Shown: positions 1 to 9,111 of the stretch, one piece after another
Layout of the letters: every line of letters starts with the position of its first letter
How positions within the stretch are numbered: the stretch's first letter is position 1
Source: Flavobacteriaceae bacterium
GTDB taxonomy: Bacteria; Bacteroidota; Bacteroidia; Flavobacteriales; Flavobacteriaceae
DNA: 32,928 nt
NCBI GenBank assembly: GCA_002862805.1
Contig: PKEA01000035.1
Location: 1-32,928, forward strand
Direction: 5' to 3'
Notes under the pieces: generated by a model
Databases searched by the model: none
What the model was told of the DNA's origin: nothing
The model's input: only the letters and a program-made list of their open reading frames with translations
Made by a program: the position numbers and the translations under genes

Positions 1-273
1 TTCTCTACAGCTTCGCAAACCATAAACGTGCAAGATAATACTGCACCAGTTATTGCAGCACTTCCGGCAACTTCAACTATCAATTGTCCGGCTACTCCTG
101 TATTCGCTGTAGCAACTGCAACTGATAATTGTGGTGCTGACTTTACTCTAACTTATAATGATGTTACAACTAACGGAGATTGTGCTGGATCATATTCAAT
201 CACTAGAACGTGGACTGCGACAGATGCATGTGGAAACTTCTCTACAGCTTCGCAAACCATAAACGTACAAGAT
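1..273 (+). repeat. Tandem 237-bp coding repeat (HYR-like domain)
   Basis: Bases 1-36 and 238-273 are identical at 35 of 36 positions (one G/A change), which sets a 237-bp (79-residue) repeat unit inside the secreted protein gene. The next repeat (from about 274) has the same protein layout but has diverged strongly in DNA. More near-identical copies probably lie upstream of the window. Confidence 0.8.
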
Positions 274-1332
274 ATAACAGAACCAATATTTATATCAGAA
301 TTACCAGATGATATTTCTGTTTCTTGTGATGATATTCCAAGTCCTGAAGTAGTTGAAGCTAGTGATAATTGTGATTCAGAAGTTGATATCATAATAAATG
401 ATGTTATAAATATTGAGGAAGGAAATTGTGCTGGCAATTATACAATATTAAGAACATGGACAATAACTGACGACTGTGGGAATAACAATAGTTATACACA
501 AAATATTACAGTATACGACAATACAGCTCCTACGATTATAACCCCAATTGATGAAGAGTTAAATGTTAATTGTTCAAGTGTACCTGAAATACCTAATTTA
601 GAATTTATTGATAACTGTTCAGGCGTAGCAAATGTAAGTTTTACTGAAGAAACTACAACCATTTCAATTTATGAATATGTAATTGTAAGAGAGTGGTTTG
701 TAAGTGATAATTGTGGAAATTCTGATATATTTACACAAACAATAAACGTAAATGTAGAAGAACCATTTGATGCAATACCATATGCTATTTGTACTCAAGA
801 TGAACCTATAAATTTATTTACTATATTAGGTAACTCAATTCCTACAAATGGAGAATGGGTTGATTTGAGTCAGACTGGTGGATTAAATAATAATATTTTT
901 AATCCTTCAAATATCCCTGTTGGTTATTATACATTACAATATATTGTAACAACTGAAAATAATGATTGTCCAATGATATTTGAAGTTTATTTGAATATTA
1001 ACGATGATTGTATAGTTTTGCCAGCATGTGATATAACCATTTACAACGCAGTGTCACCAAATAATGATGGATTAAACGATTTCTTCTTCATAGATGGAAT
1101 AGATTGTTATCCAAATAATACTGTTGAAATTTATAATAAATGGGGAATATTAATTTATGAAACTAAAGGTTATGACAATAATGTAAGAGCATTTAGAGGC
1201 CGTTCAGAAGGAAGATCAACTTTAAACAAAAATGAAGGAGTACCAGATGGAACATATTATTACATTTTAAAATATGTAGATGAGGAAAATAAATCGCATG
1301 ATAAAGCTGGATATTTATATGTTAGTAAATAA
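1..1332 (+). CDS. T9SS type B secreted repeat protein, 3' part (5' end outside window)
   Basis: The reading frame is already open at base 1, so this is the C-terminal 443 residues of a larger protein; the first GTG at 28 is not a credible start. It has about three Ig-like HYR-type repeats of roughly 79 residues, each with paired cysteines and a 'TRTWTATDACGN'-like strand (for example before bases 230, 480 and 720). After a linker, the last ~100 residues start with 'CDITIYNAVSPNNDGLNDFF' and carry 'VEIYNKWGILIYE' and 'PDGTYYYILKY', the gliding-motility-associated (type B) T9SS sorting domain. By family knowledge such proteins are exported by the type IX system and attached to, or released from, the cell surface, often as adhesins. 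It is followed closely by a PorP/SprF gene and an OmpA-family gene, the usual neighbours of type B cargo. The ligand is unknown. Confidence 0.9.
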   Translation, partial: FSTASQTINVQDNTAPVIAALPATSTINCPATPVFAVATATDNCGADFTLTYNDVTTNGDCAGSYSITRTWTATDACGNFSTASQTINVQDITEPIFISELPDDISVSCDDIPSPEVVEASDNCDSEVDIIINDVINIEEGNCAGNYTILRTWTITDDCGNNNSYTQNITVYDNTAPTIITPIDEELNVNCSSVPEIPNLEFIDNCSGVANVSFTEETTTISIYEYVIVREWFVSDNCGNSDIFTQTINVNVEEPFDAIPYAICTQDEPINLFTILGNSIPTNGEWVDLSQTGGLNNNIFNPSNIPVGYYTLQYIVTTENNDCPMIFEVYLNINDDCIVLPACDITIYNAVSPNNDGLNDFFFIDGIDCYPNNTVEIYNKWGILIYETKGYDNNVRAFRGRSEGRSTLNKNEGVPDGTYYYILKYVDEENKSHDKAGYLYVSK

Positions 1333-1372
1333 ATGCTATTCCATTAAAAATTATCAATTAAAATATTAGCAC

Positions 1373-2281
1373 ATGAAAACAAAAATCATATTTATAGCTT
1401 TACTTATATCGCAAATGTTGTGCTTTTCTCAACAAGATTCACAATATACTCAGTATATGTATAATACGGTAAATGTAAATCCAGCATATGCTGGTTCTAG
1501 AGAAACACTAAGCGTTTTCTTATTACATCGAAATCAATGGGTTGGATTAGACGGAGCACCGGTAACCAATAATGTTTCATTAAACACGCCTATAGGAGAT
1601 TCAAATTTTGGACTAGGATTTTCAATTGTTAATGATAAAATTGGTCCAACAACTGAAAATCAAATCTCAGCTGATCTAGCTTATTTTATTCAAATGTCTG
1701 AAAATTATAAATTATCATTCGGTCTTAAAGGAACGGCAAACATATTCAATTTAGATGTTAACAAATTGAATATATATGATCAAAATGATCCTCAATTTCA
1801 AAATTTAGATAGTGAATTTACACCAAACGTTGGTGCTGGAATTTATTTGTTTTCAGATAACACCTATTTTGGGGTATCCGTACCTAATCTATTCGAAACA
1901 AAGCATTTTGATGACAATGAAGTAGCAATTACAAGGGAAAAAATGCATTATTATGTAATTGGAGGTCATGTATTTGATATTAGTCCAAATTTAAAATTTA
2001 AACCTGCTTTCTTAACTAAAATAGTGGAAGGTGCTCCATTACAAGCAGATATTACTGCAAATTTTTTAATAAACGATAAATTAACTCTTGGTGCAGCATA
2101 TAGATGGAGTGCTGCGGTAAGCGGATTAGTAGGCTTTCAAATATCAGACTCTTGGTTCATAGGATATGGATATGATATGGAAACAACAAAATTATCGAAT
2201 TACAACTCTGGTTCTCATGAAATCTTTTTGAGATATGAATTTTTAAATAAAAGTAGAATTTCTTCACCTAGATTCTTTTAA
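1373..2281 (+). CDS. PorP/SprF family T9SS outer-membrane protein
   Basis: A 302-residue protein with a signal peptide (about residues 1-19, cut before QQDSQYTQYMYN). The segment 'QYMYNTVNVNPAYAGSRE' is the hallmark N-terminus of the PorP/SprF family, and the rest is alternating beta strands ending in 'EIFLRYEF', typical of an outer-membrane barrel. In Flavobacterium johnsoniae SprF is needed for export of the adhesin SprB, and paralogues usually sit next to type B cargo genes. The same layout here (cargo, 40 bp, this gene, 12 bp, OmpA-like gene) suggests it is the dedicated partner of the upstream repeat protein. The pairing is inferred from position. Confidence 0.9.
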   Translation: MKTKIIFIALLISQMLCFSQQDSQYTQYMYNTVNVNPAYAGSRETLSVFLLHRNQWVGLDGAPVTNNVSLNTPIGDSNFGLGFSIVNDKIGPTTENQISADLAYFIQMSENYKLSFGLKGTANIFNLDVNKLNIYDQNDPQFQNLDSEFTPNVGAGIYLFSDNTYFGVSVPNLFETKHFDDNEVAITREKMHYYVIGGHVFDISPNLKFKPAFLTKIVEGAPLQADITANFLINDKLTLGAAYRWSAAVSGLVGFQISDSWFIGYGYDMETTKLSNYNSGSHEIFLRYEFLNKSRISSPRFF

Positions 2282-2293
2282 TTCAAAAAAATT

Positions 2294-4198
2294 ATGAAAA
2301 CAATATACTCAATATTATTGATTGGTTTGATGTTTACTGGATTTGCTCAAACATCAAAACTTAATTCAGCAGATAAAAAATATGAAAAATATTCATACAT
2401 AGATGCAATTGAAATTTATGAAAAAGTAGCTGAAAAAGGACATAAATCGACCGATTTATTTAAGAAATTAGGAAACTCTTACTATTTTAATGGCGAATTA
2501 GATAAATCTGCAAAATGGTACAAAGAATTATTTGCATTAAATGAGACCGTTGAACCTGAGTATTATTTTAGATACGCACAATCTTTAAAGTCAATAGAAG
2601 ATTATGAAAATGCAAATAAATATTTAGATTTATTTAATAAAAACACTACTGATTCAAGAGGAAAAGAATTTGCTAAAAACAAAAATTATTTAGCAACTAT
2701 TGAAGAAAACTCAGGTAAATATACTCTCAAAAAAACTGATATAAATTCTGAATATATGGACTATGGTGTTAGCTATTTTGGAAATAAAATTGTTTTTACC
2801 TCATCAAGAACTGAAGGAGCTATATATAGCAAAGTTCATGATTGGACAAATCAAAATTACACCGATTTATATGTTTCAACATTAGATGAGAACAATAAAA
2901 TTGGTACACCTGAAAATTTTTCAAAAACTATTAATACAAAATATAATGAATCGTCTCCTGTTTTTACAAAAGATGGTAAAACCATGTATTTTACACGAAA
3001 TAATTATTTAAAGAAAAAAGGTAAGGATGACGATAAAACAACATGGATTAAAATTTACAAAGCTACGTTTTCTGATAATGAATGGGGAAATATAATAGAA
3101 TTACCTTTTAATAATGATAATTATAGTGTAGGACATCCAAGTTTAAGTACTGATGAAAAAACATTATATTTTTCTTCAGATATGCCTGGTGGTTATGGTG
3201 GTGCAGATATTTACAAAGTAAGTATAAACGGAAATAACTCATACGGAAATCCTGAAAATTTAGGCCCTATAATTAATACTGAAGGAAGAGAAAGTTTTCC
3301 ATTTATTTCTCATGATAATATTTTATATTTTGCTTCAGATGGACATTTAGGTTTAGGTGGACTTGATGTTTTTGAATCTAAAATAATTAATAATAAGTTT
3401 ACTAAACCCGAGAATTTAGCAAAACCTATTAACAGTCCTAAAGATGATTTTAGTTTTATTATTAACAATAATAATTCAGGTTTTTTATCCTCAAATAGAG
3501 ATGGAGGGATTGGTTTTGATGACATTTATACTTTTACAGTATGTAATCAAAAAATTACTGGATTTATTACTGATTTAGATACTAAAGAATTATTACCAAA
3601 TTCTAAAGTAACTTTATTTGACGAAGATATGAATCAGTTAGAAGAAACAACTTCAGATGAAAATGCAAATTATTCATTTAACATCGATTGTAATAAAAAA
3701 TATTATGTAAGAGCTATTAAAGAAGAATATGACGCAGCGGAAAAATCGTTCCCACCTCAACAAGAAAGCGGTATAACCGAATTAAATATTGAGTTAGAAA
3801 GAAACGTATTCCCAATTGAAGAAGGAACAGATTTGGCTAAAATATTTAATATTAGTATTATATATTTTGACTTAGATAAATGGGATATAAGACCAAGTGC
3901 TGAAAAAGATTTACAAAAAATAATTGAGGTAATGAAAGAATATCCTAATATTCATGTCTCAATTAGATCTCATACAGATAGTAGACAAACCCATAAATAC
4001 AATGAGTTATTATCTGACAGAAGAGCTAAATCAACAATGGAATATATAATTCAAAATGGAATTGACCGTAAACGCTTAACATCTAAAGGTTATGGAGAAA
4101 CACAATTAATCAATAAATGCGCTGATGGCGTTAAATGTTCTGAAGCTGAACATCAACAAAACAGAAGAAGTGAATTTATTGTTGTAAAAATGAATTAA
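2294..4198 (+). CDS. OmpA-family protein with TPR and PD40 repeats (PorE-like architecture)
   Basis: A 634-residue envelope protein with a signal peptide (residues 1-19, ending GFAQ). Residues ~25-130 look like TPR helices ('IDAIEIYEKVAEKGHK', 'LGNSYYFNGELDKSAKWYKEL'). Residues ~150-410 hold PD40/WD40-like beta-propeller units ('SPVFTKDGKTMYFTRN', 'HPSLSTDEKTLYFSSDMPGG'). A carboxypeptidase-regulatory-like beta domain follows ('ITGFITDLDTKELLPNSKV'). The last ~120 residues are an OmpA peptidoglycan-binding domain ('IIYFDLDKWDIRPSAEKDL', 'SIRSHTDSRQTHKYNELLSDRRA'). Domain order matches T9SS-associated OmpA proteins that link the outer-membrane machinery to the cell wall. It lies 12 bp after the PorP/SprF gene, almost certainly in one transcript with it. 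Confidence 0.9.
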   Translation: MKTIYSILLIGLMFTGFAQTSKLNSADKKYEKYSYIDAIEIYEKVAEKGHKSTDLFKKLGNSYYFNGELDKSAKWYKELFALNETVEPEYYFRYAQSLKSIEDYENANKYLDLFNKNTTDSRGKEFAKNKNYLATIEENSGKYTLKKTDINSEYMDYGVSYFGNKIVFTSSRTEGAIYSKVHDWTNQNYTDLYVSTLDENNKIGTPENFSKTINTKYNESSPVFTKDGKTMYFTRNNYLKKKGKDDDKTTWIKIYKATFSDNEWGNIIELPFNNDNYSVGHPSLSTDEKTLYFSSDMPGGYGGADIYKVSINGNNSYGNPENLGPIINTEGRESFPFISHDNILYFASDGHLGLGGLDVFESKIINNKFTKPENLAKPINSPKDDFSFIINNNNSGFLSSNRDGGIGFDDIYTFTVCNQKITGFITDLDTKELLPNSKVTLFDEDMNQLEETTSDENANYSFNIDCNKKYYVRAIKEEYDAAEKSFPPQQESGITELNIELERNVFPIEEGTDLAKIFNISIIYFDLDKWDIRPSAEKDLQKIIEVMKEYPNIHVSIRSHTDSRQTHKYNELLSDRRAKSTMEYIIQNGIDRKRLTSKGYGETQLINKCADGVKCSEAEHQQNRRSEFIVVKMN

Positions 4199-4218
4199 AC
4201 AACTGTTCATACTTATTA

Positions 4219-4253
4219 AAACGCCTCTAGTAAATAATAGAGGCGTTTTTTAT
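4219..4253. terminator. Bidirectional rho-independent terminator
   Basis: Perfect stem ACGCCTCTA (4221-4229) with TAGAGGCGT (4238-4246), extended by flanking A/T pairs, an 8-nt loop and a T run on the plus strand. It sits between two convergent genes and can serve both. Confidence 0.9.
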
Positions 4254-4257
4254 ATAA

Positions 4258-5793
4258 TTATCCTAACCAACCTTCTCTATCTAAACTTCTATACTGAATA
4301 GCTTCTGCTATATGATGTGACATAACAGTATGGCTTGCTTCTAAATCGGCAATTGTACGAGCAACTTTTAAAATTCTATCATAAGCCCTAGCAGATAAAT
4401 TCAATCGCTCCATAGCTGTTTTTAATAATTGTAAAGAAGTTTCGTCAAGTTCACAAAATTCTCGAATTTGCTTTGAACCCATTTGGGCGTTATAATGAAT
4501 ATTTTCAAACGATTCAAATCGGATTGATTGCAATTGTCTTGCTTTTGAAACGCGTTCTCTAATTATAACACTACTTTCAGCTTTTCTTGTTTCTGTAAGT
4601 TTTTCAAAAGGAACCGGAGTAACTTCAATATGAATATCTATTCTGTCTAATAAAGGACCAGAAATCTTACTTAAATACCGTTGCATTTCCATAGGTGAAG
4701 ATGAAACTGGAGCATTCGGATCATTAAAATATCCACCTGGACTTGGATTCATACTGGCAACTAACATAAATGAAGATGGATAAGTAATCGTAAATTTTGC
4801 TCTTGCAATCGTAACTTCCCTATCTTCTAAAGGTTGACGCATTACTTCTAAAACTTCTCGTTTAAATTCTGGTAATTCATCTAAAAATAAAACACCATTA
4901 TGCGCTAACGAAATTTCGCCAGGTTGAGGATAACTCCCTCCTCCTACAAGTGAAACAGAACTTGCGGTATGATGTGGACTTCGAAATGGTCGTTGAGCCA
5001 TTAAACCTCCTTCTTTTGTTTTACCTGCAACTGAATGAATTTTGGTTGTTTCCAAAGCTTCTTTCATTGTCATTGGTGGCAAAATACTTGGCAAACGCTT
5101 GGCTAACATCGTTTTTCCCGAACCAGGCGGACCAATTAAAATTATATTATGCCCACCAGCAGCAGCAATTTCCATGCAACGTTTAATGCTTTCTTGTCCT
5201 TTCACATCCGCAAAATCATGTTCTGGAAATTCTAACGTTTTATTAAATTCCTCTGAAGAATCAATTATGGTTGGTTCTAGGTTTCCTCTACCTTCAAAAA
5301 AATCAATTACTTGTAAAACGTTTTCAATTCCATATACATAAATTCCTTCCACAATTGCAGCTTCTTTTACATTTTGAATAGGTAACATTATTCCTTTAAA
5401 TCCTTCCTCTTTTGCCTTAATAGCAATAGATAAAGCGCCTTTAATAGGTTGTAAACTTCCATCTAAAGATAATTCGCCCATTATAATATAATTAGCGACA
5501 TCTTCCGCTTTAATTTGTCCAGAAGCTACTAAAATTCCTATAGCTAAAGTTAAATCATAAGCAGAGCCTTCTTTACGCAAATCGGCAGGAGCCATATTTA
5601 TCGTGATTTTTTTTCCAGGAAGATTATAATTGTTATTTTTAAGAGCAGCAGCAATTCGGTAACTACTTTCTTTAATTGCGGAATCTGGTAATCCTACCAA
5701 GTGGTAGCCTATTCCTTTGTCGATATTTACTTCTACAGTAATAGTTGTGGCTTCAACGCCAAAAACGGCGCTTCCAAATACTTTAATTAACAT
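4258..5793 (-). CDS. comM: YifB/ComM family Mg-chelatase-like AAA+ ATPase
   Basis: 511 residues from the ATG at 5793. The N-terminus 'MLIKVFGSAVFGVEA' is the normal family start, whereas a TTG 36 bases upstream would add an atypical leader and lies on top of the predicted -7 box. The N-terminal domain has 'VGLPDSAIKES' and 'INMAPADLRKEGSAYDL', a Lon-protease-like fold. The AAA+ core has Walker A GPPGSGKT at 221-228 and Walker B 'GVLFLDELPEF', followed by the Mg-chelatase C-terminal domain. ComM homologues act as hexameric DNA branch-migration motors that aid integration of incoming DNA during natural transformation in Vibrio and Haemophilus; the role in Bacteroidota is less clear. It is a single gene, convergent with the OmpA-like gene. 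Confidence 0.93.
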   Translation of the reverse strand: MLIKVFGSAVFGVEATTITVEVNIDKGIGYHLVGLPDSAIKESSYRIAAALKNNNYNLPGKKITINMAPADLRKEGSAYDLTLAIGILVASGQIKAEDVANYIIMGELSLDGSLQPIKGALSIAIKAKEEGFKGIMLPIQNVKEAAIVEGIYVYGIENVLQVIDFFEGRGNLEPTIIDSSEEFNKTLEFPEHDFADVKGQESIKRCMEIAAAGGHNIILIGPPGSGKTMLAKRLPSILPPMTMKEALETTKIHSVAGKTKEGGLMAQRPFRSPHHTASSVSLVGGGSYPQPGEISLAHNGVLFLDELPEFKREVLEVMRQPLEDREVTIARAKFTITYPSSFMLVASMNPSPGGYFNDPNAPVSSSPMEMQRYLSKISGPLLDRIDIHIEVTPVPFEKLTETRKAESSVIIRERVSKARQLQSIRFESFENIHYNAQMGSKQIREFCELDETSLQLLKTAMERLNLSARAYDRILKVARTIADLEASHTVMSHHIAEAIQYRSLDREGWLG

Positions 5794-5826
5794 GGCGTAT
5801 ACTTTTAAAATTGGCTTATATAGGTA

Positions 5827-5834
5827 CAAATGTA
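5827..5834 (-). promoter_or_regulatory. -7 box (TACATTTG) for the comM gene
   Basis: Reading the minus strand, TACATTTG fits the Bacteroidetes -7 form TAnnTTTG and lies 33 bases before the ATG at 5793. I do not see a clear TTTG -33 box at the right spacing. Confidence 0.5.
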
Positions 5835-5905
5835 AAAAATTATTTTAATTATAAAATAGAAAATTTAAAATCTTAACTAAAAGAGAATCAAAGCATAACA
5901 CCTCA

Positions 5906-5938
5906 ATTGGGCTTTCCAAATCATTTTTTGTACCTTTG
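5906..5938 (+). promoter_or_regulatory. Promoter of the symporter/racemase operon
   Basis: ATTG (5906-5909), 21 bases, then TACCTTTG (5931-5938) match the Bacteroidetes TTTG / TAnnTTTG promoter. Transcription would start near 5945, leaving a leader of about 145 bases before the ATG at 6093. The leader (5945-6092) holds a small dyad ATTAAAAT / ATTTTAAT near 5998-6019 and a GGAA-AAA-TTCC hairpin near 6051-6061. I recognise no riboswitch in it, and nothing else in 5794-6092. Confidence 0.55.
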
Positions 5939-6092
5939 CCCTCGTTATTTGATTTCATATAATCGTTTATCTAACCATTATATATAAGATTTTTGAATTA
6001 AAATCTTTCATTTTAATCATTCGATTTGTAGTTCGCTACGTCATGCTTTGGAAAAATTCCATGTCAGTCAAAAAAATATTTAAAACAATAAA

Positions 6093-7559
6093 ATGCACAC
6101 CATAGATTATATAATCTTTGTGGTTTACATGTTAGCAATGCTAGGTGTAGGCTTTTATTTTTACAAAAAAAACACTTCCTCCGAAGATTTTTACGTTAGT
6201 GGACGAAACATGAGCAGTTGGCACATTGGTTTATCCGTTGTGGCAACAGATGTTGGTGGTGGTTTTTCAATTGGTTTAGGTGGATTAGGTTTCACTATGG
6301 GAATTTCGGGCTCATGGATGTTATTCACAGGACTTATTGGCGCTTGGTTGAGTGCCGTTTTCTTAATTCCGAAAGTGAGCAAATTAGGTCATAAACATAA
6401 GTTCTTCACCTTTCCTCAAATTTTCAATCATTTTTATAACGGAAAAGTAGCTTTATTGGCCGGAGTTATTTCTGCTATTGGTTACATTGGATTTACTAGT
6501 TCACAAGTTTTAGCTGGAGCCAAATTAGCTTCTGCAACAATTGATGGATTAGATTTGCAATGGGCTTTAGTAGTTATGGGAGCAATTGCAGTTATTTATA
6601 CGGCTGTTGGTGGTTTAAAGGCTGTGATTTACACCGATACTATTCAATGGATTATTCTAATTGCTGGTTTGGTTTTCATTGGAATACCAATTGCTTATAA
6701 CGCAGTTGGTGGTTATGATGTCATCAAAGCAACGTTAGCTCCTGAATATTTATCCTTAACTAATGTTTCTTGGCACCAACTTTTAAATTGGTCTGTTACT
6801 ATAATTCCAATTTGGTTTATCGGAATGACTTTATACCAACGAATTTACGCTTGTAAAGACGAAAAGGAAGCCAAAAAAGCTTGGTTTATTGCTGGTTTAT
6901 TTGAATGGCCTATAATGGCATTTATGGGAGTAATACTTGGAATGTTAGCCAAAGTAGCTGCTACGCAAGGAATGTTTGAAGGAATTACCGATGCCGCTTC
7001 TATGGATAGCGAAATGGGATTACCTATTTTATTAAGTACTATTCTTCCTGTTGGTTTAATGGGATTAATGCTTTCTTCTTATTTCTCAGCAATTCTTTCT
7101 ACTGCAGATAGTTGTTTGATGGCTGCTTCTGGAAATATTGTAACCGATATTATTTCTAAATTCTCTAAAAAAGAATTATCAGAAAAGAAAATGTTGCAAC
7201 TGTCGCAAATAGTAACACTTTCAGTAGGTGTATTTGCTATATTGTTAGCTTCACAAATGCAAAACGTTTTAGAGCTCATGCTTTACTCCTACGCTTTTAT
7301 GGTTTCTGGATTATTTGTACCTGTTTTAGGAGCTTTATTCTGGAAAAAAAGCAATCCAATTGCTGCTTTTTGGAGTATGTTACTTGGTGGTTCAACAACG
7401 ATTGGACTTATTCTTTCAAATAATAAATTACCCTTTAATATAAATTTACCTGAACATTTAGATGCAAATATATTCGGAATTAGCGTATCTTTAATAACAT
7501 TTATAGTACTATCAAATTATCATTATAAAAAAAATAACAATGGAATTCAAAATAATTAA
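6093..7559 (+). CDS. Sodium:solute symporter (SSS family)
   Basis: A 488-residue integral membrane protein with about 13 hydrophobic helices. The N-terminal 'DYIIFVVYMLAMLGVGFYF', 'TSSEDFYVSGRNMSSWHIGLS' and 'VVATDVGGGFSIGLGG' are the SSS family signature (helices 1-2 and the sodium site), and 'AVGGLKAVIYTDTIQWIIL' is the conserved middle segment. The family imports sugars, amino acids, vitamins and similar solutes using the sodium gradient. The substrate cannot be read from sequence. The next four genes all act on amino acids or N-acyl amino acids, so an amino acid or derivative is the best guess. Its end overlaps the next gene by 20 bases. Confidence 0.92.
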   Translation: MHTIDYIIFVVYMLAMLGVGFYFYKKNTSSEDFYVSGRNMSSWHIGLSVVATDVGGGFSIGLGGLGFTMGISGSWMLFTGLIGAWLSAVFLIPKVSKLGHKHKFFTFPQIFNHFYNGKVALLAGVISAIGYIGFTSSQVLAGAKLASATIDGLDLQWALVVMGAIAVIYTAVGGLKAVIYTDTIQWIILIAGLVFIGIPIAYNAVGGYDVIKATLAPEYLSLTNVSWHQLLNWSVTIIPIWFIGMTLYQRIYACKDEKEAKKAWFIAGLFEWPIMAFMGVILGMLAKVAATQGMFEGITDAASMDSEMGLPILLSTILPVGLMGLMLSSYFSAILSTADSCLMAASGNIVTDIISKFSKKELSEKKMLQLSQIVTLSVGVFAILLASQMQNVLELMLYSYAFMVSGLFVPVLGALFWKKSNPIAAFWSMLLGGSTTIGLILSNNKLPFNINLPEHLDANIFGISVSLITFIVLSNYHYKKNNNGIQNN

Positions 7560-7974
7560 TCCAGCAACTGGAGAAGACAAAACATATTCACATCAAACTA
7601 TTGCAAATTTTCTATTCACACACTTGGAAGAATATGGAGATAAAGTAGAAGATATTTTAAAATGCATTGATTATGCTATGAATCCTGCTAAAGGAGGAAA
7701 TATAATCGTTGGTTTAGATAATGAAAAAATTGTGGGTGTTGTAATCTTAAATAACACAGGAATGAAAGACTTTATTCCAGAAAATATTTTAGTTTACATT
7801 GCAGTAGATAATAGTCAACGTGGAAAAGGTTTTGGTAAAAAACTAATGCAAAAAGCGATTGATACTGCAGAAGGAAATATTGCTTTACACGTAGAGCCAA
7901 ATAATCCTGCTAAAGGTTTGTATGAAAGTTTAGGTTTTACCAATAAATATTTGGAAATGCGTTTAACGAAATAA
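7540..7974 (+). CDS. GNAT family N-acetyltransferase
   Basis: 144 residues. The acetyl-CoA pyrophosphate loop QRGKGFGK is at 93-100, preceded by the beta-4 strand 'ILVYIAVD' and followed by 'NPAKGLYESLGFTNKYLEMRL', the usual GNAT C-terminal motif. The family moves an acetyl group from acetyl-CoA to an amine. It overlaps the symporter by 20 bases and is followed 6 bases later by an N-acyl-amino-acid hydrolase, so an amino acid or related amine is a likely acceptor (inference). Its stop codon is in the same frame as the next gene. Confidence 0.88.
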   Translation: MEFKIINPATGEDKTYSHQTIANFLFTHLEEYGDKVEDILKCIDYAMNPAKGGNIIVGLDNEKIVGVVILNNTGMKDFIPENILVYIAVDNSQRGKGFGKKLMQKAIDTAEGNIALHVEPNNPAKGLYESLGFTNKYLEMRLTK

Positions 7975-7980
7975 AATATT

Positions 7981-9111
7981 TTGGAAGAACTTATTCAATT
8001 AAGACAAGAATTACATAAACATCCTGAAGTTTCGGGAAATGAATCTAAAACTGCTCAAAGAATTTTAGATTTTCTAGCGAAATACAAACCCAATCAAGTG
8101 ACTACTAATCTTGGCGGAAATGGTATTTTGGCTATTTACAAAGGAAAAAAAGACGGAAAAACAATCTTATTACGATGTGAATTAGATGCTATACCTATTC
8201 AAGAAATCAATGAGTTTGATTATAAGTCAATTTACGAAGGAGTTTCTCATAAATGTGGTCATGATGGTCATATGGCTATTTTGTGTGGAATGGCAAAAAC
8301 ATTGCATGAAAATCCTTTAGAAAAAGGAACAGTAATGCTTTTGTTTCAACCTGCAGAAGAAGATGGAAATGGTGCCAAAAGAGTTTTAAATGACTCCAAT
8401 TTTGATGCTATAAAACCTGATTTTGCCTTTGCTTTACACAATCTCCCTGGATTTAAGAAACATCAAATAATTGTAAAAGAAAACACGTTTACTTGTGCTG
8501 TTAACAGTATGATTATTCATTTAAACGGAAAAACTTCTCACGCAGGTGAACCTGAAAACGGAATTAATCCTTCATTGGCTATAGCCGAAATTATTCAGGT
8601 TTTTAATTCCAAAATCAATACTGACGTTTCTTCTAAAAAGTATTGTCTCATCACTCCTATTCATATTAATATGGGCGAAAAAGCTTATGGTGTTTCTGCT
8701 GGTTATGGTGAAGTTCATTTTACAGTTAGAAGCAATAGTAATGCTCAAATGAGAATTATAGAATCAAATTTGGAAGAAAATGTAAACGAAATTGCCACTA
8801 AATTTAATTTGAGAACAAAAATCAATTGGACAGAAAGCTTTCAAGCAAATGAAAATAATATTGAAGCTGTAAATTTCATTAGAAAATCGGCTTCAAATCT
8901 TAATTTGAATATTCTAGAAAAAGAGCTTCCTTTTACTTTTGGTGAAGATTTTGGATTATTTACTCAAAATTTTAAAGGAGCTATGTTAGGATTAGGTTCT
9001 GGAGAAAACACACCTTCGTTACACAATCCTGATTACGATTTTCCAGATGAAATTATTAAAACAGGTTCTACTCTATTTTATCAAATTACAAAAGAAATTT
9101 TACATGCATAA
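7981..9111 (+). CDS. M20 family N-acyl-amino-acid amidohydrolase
   Basis: 376 residues. Motifs of the M20D/amidohydrolase group are complete: 'LRQELHKHPEVSGNE' at the N-terminus, 'LRCELDAIPIQE', 'KCGHDGHMA' (Cys92, His94, His97), 'FQPAEEDGNGA' (Glu126/127), 'ALHNLPG' (His153) and 'FGEDFGLF' near the end. Such enzymes use two metal ions (or one) to remove acyl groups from amino acids. No ATG is available: the best start is TTG at 7981, giving the normal family N-terminus, 6 bases after the GNAT stop and in the same frame. The end overlaps the next gene by 8 bases. The cytoplasmic location is inferred from the absence of a signal peptide. Confidence 0.9.
   Translation: MEELIQLRQELHKHPEVSGNESKTAQRILDFLAKYKPNQVTTNLGGNGILAIYKGKKDGKTILLRCELDAIPIQEINEFDYKSIYEGVSHKCGHDGHMAILCGMAKTLHENPLEKGTVMLLFQPAEEDGNGAKRVLNDSNFDAIKPDFAFALHNLPGFKKHQIIVKENTFTCAVNSMIIHLNGKTSHAGEPENGINPSLAIAEIIQVFNSKINTDVSSKKYCLITPIHINMGEKAYGVSAGYGEVHFTVRSNSNAQMRIIESNLEENVNEIATKFNLRTKINWTESFQANENNIEAVNFIRKSASNLNLNILEKELPFTFGEDFGLFTQNFKGAMLGLGSGENTPSLHNPDYDFPDEIIKTGSTLFYQITKEILHA

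Noticed and set aside
5042..5341. Open frames on the plus strand opposite the comM ATPase core
   Set aside because: They lie inside a strongly conserved gene and have no recognisable domain or start signal.
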